This document shows positions 1 to 10,156 of a DNA stretch of 64,000 nt, in pieces (the first letter of the stretch is position 1; each line of letters opens with the position of its first letter). The notes below the pieces were generated by a model. The model saw only the letters and a list, made by a program, of their open reading frames with translations. It had not been told where the DNA came from and did not search any database. Position numbers and translations under genes: made by a program. Source of the DNA: Sthenelais limicola (Eukaryota; Annelida; Polychaeta; Phyllodocida; Sigalionidae); assembly GCA_942159475.1 (NCBI GenBank), contig OW804094.1, forward strand, positions 49,100,966-49,164,965, in the 5' to 3' direction.

Positions 1-240
1 TTACGGCTAATGGTAAAAAACCAATGGTGCCAGATTGGAGAACCGTATCTGCCGCAAGGACGAAAACCTTGGTGTAGCCCTAGCATAATGGTAAACAAAT
101 TGTGCCGGATTAGAGAACCGTATCTGCCGCAAGGACGAAAACCTTGGTGTAGTCTTAGCATTATGCTAGGGCTACACCAAGGTTTTCTTCCTTGCGGCAG
201 ATACGGTTCTCTAATCCGGCACCATTGGTTTACCATTAGC
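1..240. repeat. Fold-back repeat: tandem unit followed by its inverted copy
   Basis: A unit containing AACCGTATCTGCCGCAAGGA is present twice in direct orientation (about 10-85 and 91-164) and once inverted (about 165-238). The second and third copies form an almost uninterrupted palindrome with its centre near 164/165. The arms are about 75 bases and differ at only a few positions. The open frame that runs through it is a by-product of the repeat. A fold-back or MITE end is likely; the element may continue left of the window. Confidence 0.85.
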
Positions 241-430
241 CATAAGGTGAAAACCGGATGGCCCGTATTGAAAAATCTCTTGGTGAAGTTACACCTTTAG
301 CATCAAAGCCCGATTCAACCCTATGTTGAGCCGTTGCCTACAGGACTCAAATAGAGTGTAGTTCCGAAAATTTAAACAACTAGTGAATATATTGGAATCT
401 TGTACATAGAATTTAGTCTCGACATTTTAT

Positions 431-799
431 CACATGTGATCATATTTGAAAAGATAAGATCAAGCCAATTCTAACGATAGTAAACATTAGGAATCTATTT
501 CTATATTTTAGGTTTGATATTTTTATTTTTGAAAAAAGTGTGCAGTATCTTTGGGTGCACAGTTACTAGTAAATTAGGTATATATACCCTATAGGATGGC
601 CTTATAAATGCATGAAAATATTTAATTCACTGTCTTGGAGTTTAGGGAATGTATGCATGCTACAAACAGCGTTAAGCACCAGAAAAACGAGAACATTCAT
701 ACGACTCAGATGATAGGAAATAAAGACATCTTGCGAATAAAACACTTTGAAAAATATCAATTTAGCGACATGTAACTCATTTTCCTGAAACGCATCACT
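431..799 (+). mobile_element. MITE-A copy 1 (left end missing)
   Basis: It matches the internal body of MITE-A, including the segments around AAAAGATAAGATCAAGCC, CAGCGTTAAGCACC and AATAAAACACTTTGAAAAA. It ends at the right terminal repeat (decayed gcgacatgtaactcatttt, then cgcatcac). The left terminal repeat has been lost; the copy starts abruptly near 431. Confidence 0.85.
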
Positions 800-1128
800 A
801 ACGACATTAATATCTCCTAGACTCTCATCCTGATTACCTTCAGAATAGTTTGTGTACACTGAGAACATGATTGTGTGATGGTGAATAAATTGTTTTTCTA
901 CTATGTTTTGTGGATAAACTGTCTTATTATTTGGGCAATTGAATAAAATCAGACAATGTGTGGAAGAGGGAAATAATATCACTAAACTATATGTCTCCAT
1001 GTTGTATGGGGATAAAGGAGGTGTAGGCCTACTGAACATGTCTACAAATTGGAATTTGATTTTTTCTTTCTGCAATTAGATAATCTGATATCATAGTTAT
1101 ACAACACCGGTCTGGAATTGTCCTAATA
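800..1128. other. Unassigned stretch
   Basis: AT-rich DNA between two MITEs. I see no coding signal and no repeat that matches elsewhere in the window. Confidence 0.4.
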
Positions 1129-1469
1129 CGGGATTTGCATACCCGCCATTTTGAATGAAGATTGGCATGGAATTATTGGGAATAATCGTACAGTCTAAAA
1201 TCTATAGAACACATGTTCAGCATAGCATATTTATCAATTCTCTAATGTCAAGACCCTATATGTTATACATGTTTCCATGACACAAGTCGCCACATTTCCC
1301 ATCATGCATTTGATTTTCATCGAACATTTATACAAGCTGTGATATTGGTGAAAAGATTCTTGGAATTTTCGATAAAGATGTTGTCAAATATTTGTATGTC
1401 AGATTTCATCAAAATCCATCTCAGGACGCACTGTAACAGACATGCGCACTGACGCATGCAAATCCCCTA
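1129..1469 (+). mobile_element. MITE-B copy 1 (complete)
   Basis: The ends are GGGATTTGCAT and the inverted ATGCAAATCCC. The body includes CCATTTTGAAT, GGCATGGAATTATTGG, TCTATAGAACACATGTTCA and a GTGATATTGGTGAAAA segment. Three other copies share this layout (4978, 24065 and, inverted, 33357). There is no coding capacity, so it is a non-autonomous DNA element. Confidence 0.85.
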
Positions 1470-1472
1470 TTC

Positions 1473-1560
1473 AATTCAATTTAATTCAAACTTGTTTTAT
1501 TTGTATCTAATGATGTTATACAAATAGGAGCCATACATTTAAATATAAGTCCAGAATATG
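1473..1560 (-). mobile_element. 3' end of a LINE-3-family retrotransposon
   Basis: An ATTCAATTCAATT run is followed by TTTATTTGTA and TACAAATAGGAGCCAT. The same string occurs at 38083-38150, where it lies at the 3' end of LINE-3. This is therefore probably a second copy of that 3' terminus with its pentanucleotide-like tail, on the minus strand. Homology beyond about 1560, possibly as far as 1985, is too weak to assert by eye. Confidence 0.55.
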
Positions 1561-2909
1561 TTCCTTAACTACTAGGTGTGGGTCAGAATTAAATGTAATT
1601 GTAGTAATTATAGAGTAAGGGAAACAAAAATGGGCTATTGTTCTAGGAAGGAAATTCTACAACTATGAAGGTTGGTTACAGGTGAATAACGGTTATACAA
1701 TGATAGAATAAGATAACATAATTTCACCTTCTCAATCTAATATGTAACTTTATACATATAGTATAACTAGTACATTACAATACATTTAAACATAAATTTG
1801 CACAGGTTATCGGTACACAGTACATAAATAGAACGAGTACTCAAACAACAAAAGGGTAAAGGATAGTGTAAAAGAGAGTGAACATGACAAAATATGAGTA
1901 TCACAAGGCGTTATATAGATCAACTATAATATTAATAAATCAAAACGAATACTTAAAAGTAAAAGAACTATGATACATACTGATAGGAACAGCTATGGTA
2001 ACCCGTTCCTTGCCACAATATTATAAAGCGGAGACCGAAAGGAAAGGTCACGCCCTAAGGATCGTAAAGAGAGCGTTTTGTGACAGGTCCATTCTATGGT
2101 GGTTCAAGACCGGCATGGGAACATTTTATGATCTGGTGCTAAGAAGTAAAGACACTATCAAGAGGTTGGGGATCTCAAAGCTTTCGGTCTTTTTTTAAAA
2201 AAAAATAACATAACTTTATTCAAAGTCCCTGCCGTATTGGCATATACAATTCTAACGCTTGCACGGACGCCTGAAACAATTGGAAGTTTTCTTCTTTTGT
2301 ATCGAGCTTACTTTATAAACCCTTGTATTTTCGATTTTTCTACCGGCTTAACCTAACACGTACAATTCATATAAGCCTAGATATTTCACATAGGATTCTG
2401 TATTACAAAAATTTCTTTCATAAATGTATCAATCTTGCCTACCTAGCTGCGGCTGGAAACATGGAACTTGGCATTGTAACAAATAGCTCTACATTGTACT
2501 TCTTTAATTAATCCTTTCACAAATCATATTATTATAGAACAACCTCTGTCTGTTAATATAATGTTTAGTCACGCTCTTGTTCGTTATGCTGCAAATAATA
2601 TAAAGACACTACAAAGTTGTAACTTTAGCTAATGTCGATAACAAATATAAAACGTTTTGACTTTGTATTTAAATAATTGTATTCAGCTGAAACATTAGAT
2701 TGTACACATTATTCTCAGTAAAAGCTGTACGATAAGACATTTTAGCAACAGTTGAGATAAGGTCTCCGCGATTTATATTCATTATTAACGATAGATATAT
2801 TAAATAATAGACTAAAATTAAGAACCAGTGTGCACAGCATGGATGGAATTACATCACAATGGTTCAGGGCGTCGAAACATTTCAATATCATGACAATCCA
2901 AGCAACACA
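1561..2909. other. Unassigned AT-rich stretch
   Basis: Nothing is recognised. A 67-codon open frame at 1995-2198 is basic and has no recognisable motif; it ends in an A/T homopolymer, so I do not call it a gene. The left part may be the decayed 3' UTR of the LINE fragment at 1473. Confidence 0.35.
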
Positions 2910-3095
2910 TCACTTTAAGTAAATAACATAAAATATTCCAAATATGAACGAAACGGTGGCTCGTACTAGTAACGTAGGGTACATACTAATAAACAAATTA
3001 GCAGCAACATTTGAAGCCAAATCATACCGACTCTCAAGAAAAGCAGCAATTGCTGTTCCGTTCCTTTCCAGCCAATCTGAAAGTGATTCCCAAAA
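2910..3095 (-). CDS. Possible terminal exon of a host membrane protein (weak)
   Basis: On the minus strand an open frame encodes a helix-like polar segment (about 35 residues, with SLSDWLERN) followed by a strongly hydrophobic stretch with LFISMYPTLL and FIFGIFYVIYL, then a stop codon at 2910. The amphipathic part followed by a membrane anchor looks more protein-like than the surrounding shadow frames. A pyrimidine-rich stretch ending in AG near 3095 could be a splice acceptor. No domain is recognised, and no upstream exon can be found in the window. It could be chance, so confidence is low. A MITE-A copy begins about 60 bases upstream of it. Confidence 0.22.
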   Translation of the reverse strand, partial: FWESLSDWLERNGTAIAAFLESRYDLASNVAANLFISMYPTLLVRATVSFIFGIFYVIYLK

Positions 3096-3155
3096 CCCTT
3101 GGGAGATTTGAAAATCTTGTTTTCCCACAGGGTTTCATCAATGTCCACACATAAT

Positions 3156-3560
3156 TATATGTTACAAGAAAATGAGGCGACATAAGTCGCAAAATTGATA
3201 TTTCCCAAAGTCTTTTATTCACATGATCTCTTTGTCTGAATGTTCTAGTGTTTGGAGGGTTTAGTGCTTTAAGTCATATAAATACATGTACCAAATTCCA
3301 AGACATATATACATGTACCAAATTCCAAGACAGTGTACTGAATATACTCTTGCGTTTAGAAGGTGATCCATATACGGAGTATATTTAGTTACTAGACTGG
3401 TAGTGTTTGAACCCAGAAATATTTCAAACTTTTCCTCAAACATACATATATCAAACATAAAATATAAAATATTTACTACCATTAGAATCCGCTTGATCGT
3501 ACCTTTTCAAACATGATGATATCTCAAAATCTATTTTTGCGACTTGTGACACATCACATA
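3156..3560 (-). mobile_element. MITE-A copy 2
   Basis: The left end reads tgttacaagaaaatgagg followed by CATAAGTCGCAAAA. The right end is TTTTTGCGACTTGTGAC followed directly by ACATCACA, with the usual CATTTTCCT part deleted. The body is in the reverse orientation relative to copy 1. A short internal duplication of ACATGTACCAAATTCCAAGA is present near 3291-3330. Confidence 0.85.
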
Positions 3561-4440
3561 TTAGGTTCAGAAAAAAACCATTCTTTTTGCGCTAAGGCCC
3601 TAACCCCTAATATTGCAATCTTGCCTGTAATTGCAGGTCTACACTCTCCCGCGCACCGTACCCGGGCGATACGGAGCAGCGAGCTTTTTTTATGGCTTTG
3701 AATCACAGTGAAATAGACATACCATTAGCAACCATTATGTGAAATCCATTGCGTCTATTTCCTCCTATGTTTTTGGTGGTCTCACACTTGTGTTGGATCA
3801 AGTTCTAATTCATATTCATTTATGTTTGTATTAAACATGTGTTACTCAACTAATTGTATCTGCAAATACATGTTTTCTTCAAAAGTCAATGGTAGGCCTA
3901 TGGGTGTGATCTAAATTGCGCATATAATGCGCATTCAAAATCACGCCTAAATACTCATTATAAAGCAGCCACAACAAGACATACCTGGCAGTGCTCACTC
4001 ACCTAGCATTCACACTTACTGTCACGCACCTGACACACCATTCTCTGACACTCATACTGACTCTCTAATAGCAAGTCAAATTAAGATTAAGAAACCCCTA
4101 CACACAAAGCTAAATGATGTAAACCTAGCTCCATATTACTAAAAAAAATACTTGATTTACTCACTGATTTAATTCCTCATTTTATAATTCCCACCCTGTT
4201 TTTTCATACGAAATTGAATATGGGACTTTCTGTGAAGGAATCTTTTTTTCTGAATTCATTCAAACTAATATATAATATTTGGGCACTTCTCATGAAACGT
4301 CGACAGAATTCCTAGACCTGTATTTCATGATAATAAGTGATTTTGAAAAAATAATAGGTTGGTATTCGACTGGCAAAATGATGCTATTACTCTTTCCCAA
4401 TTACAAGATTGATTAGTTGAGGCCATGTTAATAGCTGATT
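3561..4440. other. Unassigned stretch
   Basis: AT-rich DNA with a GC-richer patch near 3640-3690 (gcgcaccgtacccgggcga) that resembles, inverted, the patch at 4655-4675. A CACT/CTCA-rich interval lies at 3990-4070. No gene was recognised. Confidence 0.35.
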
Positions 4441-4500
4441 CAGTGGTGTAATGGTTAGAGCACTTGATTGTAAATCAGAAGGTTGCTAGATCAAACCCAA
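4440..4500 (+). repeat. tRNA-like sequence, probably a SINE head or tRNA pseudogene
   Basis: AGTGGTGTAATGGTTAGAGC resembles a tRNA D-arm/A-box. It is followed by an anticodon-arm-like segment whose seven-base loop TTGTAAA would give anticodon GTA, and by GGTTGCTAGATCAAACCC, a degenerate T-arm/B-box. The acceptor stem does not pair convincingly, so a functional tRNA is unlikely. A tRNA-derived SINE or a decayed tRNA pseudogene fits better. Confidence 0.45.
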
Positions 4501-4977
4501 GCATGGTCAAGTTTTTTTCTCTGCTTCGTCACTCTGTCATGGGTGAGTGCACACTCCCCCACGCACTGCCGCACACGGCCAGGCGCGAATACGCTGAGAC
4601 GAAAAATTTCGTATCAAAAGTGGGGACAAGAATTTCGTATCCAATTTCGTATTGCGCGGGTACGGTGCGCAGGACAGTGTAGGAAGGGTTGTGTGGGCGT
4701 GTGATTGTGTGTGTTTGGGGGGGGGGACTACATATTCGTGTTTCTTCAAGTATAAAACCACGTAAACAGTCTCATCGGGAGCACCTGACTGTGCAAAAAG
4801 GCGGTGGTTCACCGCTTCATTAGGTCCATTTACTGCCTTCCTCAAGGTGAATACAGGCAGCAGACACTGTACATAGAAACAATAAGCACACATTATAATG
4901 AGCAGGATTAATGGGTGGCAATCAGGGACCGCTGGCAGTGAGAGACATAGGTTTTGGGCTCTGATATATAATTTAAT
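4501..4977. other. Unassigned, locally GC-richer stretch
   Basis: It may be the body of a SINE headed by the tRNA-like sequence at 4440. It contains GTGAGTGCACACTCCCCCA, three AATTTCGTAT-like motifs (4607-4655) and a GTGTG/poly-G run at 4690-4728. Open frames on both strands are short and show no motif. Confidence 0.35.
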
Positions 4978-5167
4978 AGGGGACTTGCATATCCGCTATC
5001 TTGAATCTTGAATCGCATGGAATTATTGGAGTTGTATCTATAGAACCAGGAACTTTTAGCACTGATAGACCTAGGGTTTGAGATAAAAGATGTTGCCAAA
5101 TATTTGTGTCAGATCTGCACTGAAGGTATTGTAACAGACATGCGCAGCGGCACATACAAATCCCCTA
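4978..5167 (+). mobile_element. MITE-B copy 2 (internally deleted)
   Basis: The ends AGGGGACTTGCATATCCG and CAAATCCCCTA match MITE-B copy 1. The body keeps the CATGGAATTATTGG, TATAGAACCAGG and GTAACAGACATGCGCA segments but lacks the central 150 bases. Confidence 0.8.
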
Positions 5168-5805
5168 TTAAAAAACAAGTTGGCGAATGTAAACGTATCA
5201 AACACTGTGAAATTGTGTCAATAACATTTGTTAATAAGAAGAGATGATGAATATATTATTGATTGAATATGAACCGGAATATATAATATAATAAAAGTAT
5301 TTTTTTATATTTCTCATCATCATACAGTTACAAATTTCATAAAAGTTAGAGAAAATGGTCCAACTTTCAACACAGTTGTTATAGATCTGATAAAAACGTT
5401 TTTAATTCAATTTAATCTTCAGAATCTACTCCCTCACCAGAATTGACAGGTATGTACTTATAGTGGGGCAGATACAGTGGATTTATTGGGGTAATCGTTC
5501 AAATGATGATGTAAGCACCAAATTTGAAGCGTTCCTCAGGGGTAATTTTTCAATAAAAGCCCGTTGGTCACCTGAAATTTCAAAATTGCCGGCATTTTTT
5601 CAAGATGGTCGTCATTTGAGACCTGAAAAGGCTTTTTTTGCCATATATAGAATTGGCTAGAATAGGCCAATTTGAATGATGTTAACGTTGAATTATATGT
5701 TTTAATAATGTAGAGGCCATACTTGTTTTCCAGGCCAATTGAAATTTCAAAATGGCTGACATTTAGCATATTCCTGCATGTTTTATTCTAGTGACGCATC
5801 CTTAA
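5168..5805. other. Unassigned stretch
   Basis: AT-rich. Two partly similar GAAATTTCAAAATtGCCGg / GAAATTTCAAAATGGCTGa segments occur at 5575 and 5741. No coding signal. Confidence 0.35.
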
Positions 5806-6222
5806 AAACCCATATATGCCTATAGGGGTCGTTTTCGACCCATGTAAGATGCTTTTTTCATGAGCATTATTATATTGAAATAAAATAAAATATGTAATGG
5901 TTATGAGATGTGTGGGAAGTTTAGCCCCTCTACATTGTATAACTAGTGTTGCCATTGACAACGGGCTATTTTAGGTCACGTGACCATCACTGCTGTCTGC
6001 TTACTACAAAAGAAAGATGTCTAAGCAGAAAAGATGATTAAAGATGATTAAATATTGCATTATACTAGGTAATTTTAGAAAAAACATACATAGAATGGAC
6101 TACCCAATACCTCAGACATCCATTTTCACACATAAACTAGAATTATCAAAATTTGATACAGAAATAATTAAGTTTGTTTAAGGTTGGGTCAAAAACGACC
6201 CCTCCGGGCATATATGGGGTAA
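5806..6222. mobile_element. MITE-C: 0.4-kb element with inverted repeats of about 33 bp
   Basis: CCCATATATGCC, then GGGGTCGTTTTCGACCCA, starts at about 5808. The inverted form (TGGGTCAAAAACGACCCC then GGCATATATGGGG) closes the unit at about 6185-6220. The same terminal string recurs at 15364-15398 at the far side of LINE-1. A GGGTC..GACCC end is reminiscent of piggyBac-type elements, but I see no clean TTAA on both sides, so the superfamily is not assigned. Confidence 0.65.
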
Positions 6223-7774
6223 AAAAATCTCAATATTACTAACCATGACTGAGCAGCTAATATTAGGGTTAGTCAATGCAAATTTTGTGAAAAAATCACC
6301 AAATTTGTAACCCAGGTAGATCGTTTTTTTTCTGTCTCATTTTGGAAGGGTCTACATTTTGAAAAGTGAAATCGGTTGCCATAGCAACTGATTTAAATTG
6401 AAATATAACATATTTTTTTAAAGGAGCCATATAATTTCAGCTAATCAATGTAGATGGCTGAGTAGATATTCATAAGAAAGCTCTATTAAAGGAGAATCTG
6501 TAAATATTGGTTTAAATACAGTTTATACATTGTTGTTACCATGGCAACATTTTTAAAGGTGAAAATTGGCTTTTTATGGGAAAATGGCCAAAAATTGGCC
6601 ATAACATTTGTTTTATTGGACATACATCAGTAAGCAGGGCCTCATATGAAAGGTCTTTTGATGCCGAATCATGTGGTGTATGATTACCATGGTTTTGAAT
6701 GCTTTAGTCGCCATAGCAACCAAATTATTATCAGAATTGCCCTAAATGTTGGAGTTTAGCCATTAAAGTTGTAAATCATTCCTTGCAGAAATCCCTGAAA
6801 ATCAGTAATGTTCTCTAATTTTGGGGACCAAACCAATGAAATAATATTATGTTCTATTTCATGATAACTTTGTATAGAATTTTAGCATGGTAACCACCTT
6901 TGATTGTAATCAATTTACATATTGTTGTTGGATGCAGAACTTAGCACTAGGGGTATAAAACAGTTTGGGTAGTCCATACATTGGGTACCGGTAGTCCATA
7001 CATTCATGGCATTGACCAAGAAAAGAAATGTGAATTTGTGTACAAAGGCATCAAATTTGGTATAGAGGTAGATTTTAAAATTATCTATCATATTGGAAGG
7101 TTCCACATTCTAAAATTAGAAACTGTTGCCATGGTAACTGATTTGAAGATGAAAAATAGCATTTTAGGGGGAAAAGAGCCATATCATTTTAACTAATAAA
7201 CATAAAATTCACAAACATATTCATATGAAAGCTCTACTGATAGAGAATTCAAAATTATCCATTTTGTTAACGTTTTACTTATTTTCATTGCCATGGCAAC
7301 CTTTTTCATGGTGAAAATAGGCTTTTTAAGGGAAAATGGCCAGATATATAATTGCCACAAAATCTGTACCATCATTATTCCCATGTTTGGTGCCATTCCT
7401 GACCAAAGTGTCGAAATGGGACACTATAATGCTGTTTTTCTGACATTTTGGTCTGTTTTTTGGGGGTTGCCATGGAAATCAGATACTATATATAAAACAC
7501 TACACAAATGAAATCCATCTTTTAACTACATTTTCAAATGGAAATGAATATTTCTTTTAGACAAAGATTTCTCTCCACTCCTTGTATCCCCCTGTATTAT
7601 CATTAAGCTAGATAAGCCTAAAGCAGTTGAATCTAAGGATAAATGTGGTTGCTATGGTAACAAAATTAGCAAAACCCTGGGATACATAATTCTGCATCAA
7701 AAAACTGTTATATGAGGTCCTGGTTACTAATGTATGTTCAATAGAGCAAATTATATGGCCATTATTTTATATGG
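6223..7774. repeat. Left arm of a long inverted-repeat element: two direct units
   Basis: Two diverged direct units (about 6290-6740 and 6980-7440) share GTTgCCATGGCAAC, GGTGAAAATaGGCTTTTTA and GGAAAATGGCCA. The same sequence is inverted at 7600-7774 and 15003-15345. Before LINE-1 inserted this was one palindromic element running from 6185 to 15405 with the GGGTC/GACCC motif at each end. No open frame of note is present. Confidence 0.7.
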
Positions 7775-8223
7775 CTACCTATGTAGCTGTCATGGCGGAG
7801 TGACGTTGTTTCCGAGCGCGGAGCCCCGTTGTGTTTACAGTCGCTTCTAGGAGAGGCATTACCATACATTTTCTCATCATCATTCGTCATAACCTTTCAT
7901 CATGTTGGGAAGCATCGCAATTCATAACATTTGGGGATTGGTAGCCATCTGGTAATAAGCTATAAGCACACGAACATTTGTGTATATGGAATAGGTCACT
8001 GTTACATCATGTTACGTAATGATGACGTAACAATGGGTAACCACTTTATGATCATAATTATCATTAATTATTACTTATTAGAATTACGATGGTAAACTAG
8101 AACTATGACTAATTTCCATAAAGCACCAGTACCCAGGAATTTATTGCAATATATACGGTAGCATGTAAGAACTCAGGTAGCACCTTTACCTACTTCAATA
8201 TTCCTCCAATCAACAATAGCCAC
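7775..8223 (+). promoter_or_regulatory. LINE-1 5' UTR, probable internal promoter
   Basis: This segment is unique compared with the surrounding repeat and begins with a GC-richer patch (gtcatggcggagtgacg, then TTTCCGAGCGCGGAG). It contains two CRE/ATF-like cores: TGACG at about 7801 and TGACGTAA at about 8020. LINEs carry their own promoter in the 5' UTR, so these sites may drive transcription. That role is inferred. The ORF1 start is preceded by AGCCAC, a reasonable Kozak context (CACATGG). Confidence 0.45.
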
Positions 8224-10035
8224 ATGGACCAAGCACCTACCTGTATTTTAGACTACAATAAACATGTGTTTGAAGCTATGGCGGACTTTAATGATAACGA
8301 ACACGCTAATGGGGAACAGGGAGAAGCGAAAACACCCCTGGAACGTAAGGTAGATAGATTACATGCTTATACGAATAAACTGCATACAAGAATTAAACAG
8401 TTGGAAATGGAAATGACGCATATCCATTGTGTGACAGAGAACCTGGAGAATTACTGCTTAGATCTCGATAGAGGCCAGAGAAAAAAGCATATAATCCTAA
8501 CTGGGTTACGTGAAAAGACAGAGGAAGCAAACAGGGATGGTAAAGTCACACTAGCGCGAATGATTGAAATGTGTGGAGAAATAGATCATACGTTTGAGAT
8601 TGGAGACTTGGAATTTGCCTCCAGAATCGGGGTGAAAAGCCAAAAGAAGCAAATCCATAGAAATATCATCTTGAAATTTAAGGATGAGGAAGCTCGCAAC
8701 AGGATCTTTAGGAGCAAAATCAGGTTGAGACAAACAAGAAGCTACAAAAATTGCTATATGAACCCTGATCTTCCCCAAAAGACAGCGCAGAGACAGGCCG
8801 ATATGAGACAAATATTGGCACATGCCAAAAACATGGAAGTACCGCCTGGTAAAAAGAAACCTAAAGTAGTACTTGCCAGAGGCAAGATCAAGGTAAATGG
8901 TAAGGAATTTGCACATGCAGACCTAAACTACCTCCCTGAGGGCCTAAAGATCTCCCAGATAAAGCAACGAAAGATAGCAGGAGCAATTGGATACCAGGGC
9001 GAGCATTCGCTCTTGTCCAATTTCAGTGAGTCATTCTTTAGTTACAATGGAGTAACATTCTCTTCGGCTGAACAAGCCTACCAATATACGAAGGCCATGA
9101 AAACTAAGAATCCGCTGACAGCTAAGGCAATAAAACGAGAGACCTGCCCCAGAGCCATTAAGAAAATGGGAGAACGATGTGGGAAACACGACAAATGGGA
9201 TCAGGCGAAGAATGGAATCATGAGAGGCATTCTGTTTACCAAATTCAAACAGAATAAAGCGGCGAAGCGAGCCCTAATGGACACAGGGAACGAGTTATTG
9301 GCTGAGTGCACATATGACAAGTGGTGGGGCACGGGCATACCACTACATAATGCCACACTGGACGATGATCTCACTGACTGGCCCGGAGCCAACCACCACG
9401 GAATATTGTTGTTGTCTGTCAGGGAGGATATCAGGAGAAGTGAGCCTGAACCCAATGATAATGAGTCCCTAGAAGGTAATGACGATGAGATGCCAACACT
9501 CGAGGATTCAATAAATTTCGAGGTAATCAATGAAAATAGAGAGGTGGAGGCTGAAGAAAACCCCGAGGGAGAGGCGAGAAATAGGCCGCCACACTCAGAC
9601 GATGAAGGCTCCGACGTTGAAGCTGAACGGAGAAGAATAGCTGCTACTAAAGCAGACATGGGGGGTTTAGCGCCACTGCTGAGGATGGGAATGAGAATAC
9701 AAAACCATGACGAGGCTTTAGATGATTCAGATACATCTGTAAGATCCGATTCTGATGACTCTGATGGCTCCGTTGACTCCGATGACGAAGAGGCCGAACA
9801 GGACCCACATGACAGGCCTGAGCCGAAAGATAAACAAGAGCACGTGCAAGCTACAAACCAAAACAGAGCCCCGCCCCCCAAACCGACCAATCCAAAAGGC
9901 AAACCCGTGGCTGACCCAGTTACACGAACCAGGACACGTGCAGGCAAGGCAGCAAGCACATCGACCGCAGACGGACACTCACACACACAGAATCCAGGTG
10001 CAGAATCGGCTGACGACAACGAGGGTCAAAAATAA
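8224..10035 (+). CDS. LINE-1 ORF1: coiled coil + RRM-like + NADAR domain protein
   Basis: A 603-aa nucleic-acid-binding-type ORF1 protein fused to a NADAR domain. Residues about 35-80 are a charged heptad-like coiled coil. About 85-245 resemble the L1 ORF1p RNA-binding region: KKHIILTGLRE opens an RRM-like fold, and GKIKVNGKEFAHADLNYLPEG resembles its C-terminal part. Residues about 255-402 are NADAR (YbiA/DUF1768): LLSNFSESFF, SAEQAYQYTKA, a KFKQN..A..ALMDTGN..LAE helix pair, DKWWGTG and GANHHGILLLSVRE all fall in family order. Family members are N-glycosidases acting on ADP-ribose conjugates. Residues about 405-603 are an acidic Asp/Ser-rich tail that turns basic and Pro/Thr-rich. ATG 8224 is chosen because it has a good context and precedes the coiled coil. 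The long antisense frame under the tail is a composition shadow. Confidence 0.9.
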   Translation: MDQAPTCILDYNKHVFEAMADFNDNEHANGEQGEAKTPLERKVDRLHAYTNKLHTRIKQLEMEMTHIHCVTENLENYCLDLDRGQRKKHIILTGLREKTEEANRDGKVTLARMIEMCGEIDHTFEIGDLEFASRIGVKSQKKQIHRNIILKFKDEEARNRIFRSKIRLRQTRSYKNCYMNPDLPQKTAQRQADMRQILAHAKNMEVPPGKKKPKVVLARGKIKVNGKEFAHADLNYLPEGLKISQIKQRKIAGAIGYQGEHSLLSNFSESFFSYNGVTFSSAEQAYQYTKAMKTKNPLTAKAIKRETCPRAIKKMGERCGKHDKWDQAKNGIMRGILFTKFKQNKAAKRALMDTGNELLAECTYDKWWGTGIPLHNATLDDDLTDWPGANHHGILLLSVREDIRRSEPEPNDNESLEGNDDEMPTLEDSINFEVINENREVEAEENPEGEARNRPPHSDDEGSDVEAERRRIAATKADMGGLAPLLRMGMRIQNHDEALDDSDTSVRSDSDDSDGSVDSDDEEAEQDPHDRPEPKDKQEHVQATNQNRAPPPKPTNPKGKPVADPVTRTRTRAGKAASTSTADGHSHTQNPGAESADDNEGQK

Positions 10036-10156
10036 TATAAGTACCATTTATTATCACATTAATACTGACTATACTGTGACCAACCCGCTATTTGTGCCTT
10101 ATACCAGTGTGACACCTGTCAAGATAGACTGTATACCCCCGTCTTACACCGTAAGC

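Noticed and set aside
10..300. 96-codon plus-strand frame with internal repeats
   Set aside because: It simply translates the direct and inverted copies of the fold-back repeat.
602..1075. 157-codon minus-strand frame
   Set aside because: More than a third of it is the body of a MITE-A copy; other copies of the same sequence are not open in this frame.
4440..4500. Functional tRNA-Tyr gene
   Set aside because: The anticodon arm has mismatches, no acceptor stem pairs, and the B-box is degenerate.
9201..10019. A 272-codon open frame on the minus strand under the ORF1 tail
   Set aside because: It is the antisense of the Asp/Ser/Glu-rich tail. GA- and GAT-rich codons read backwards give Ser/Leu codons with few stops. 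It has no domain features, and the sense strand has a clear protein.
9755..10156. Upstream extension of the SGNH ORF overlapping ORF1
   Set aside because: The extension is Thr/Pro/Gln low-complexity sequence forced by the other frame, without SGNH motifs. The ATG at 10157 is the first after the ORF1 stop. A programmed frameshift cannot be excluded but I saw no slippery site and structure.
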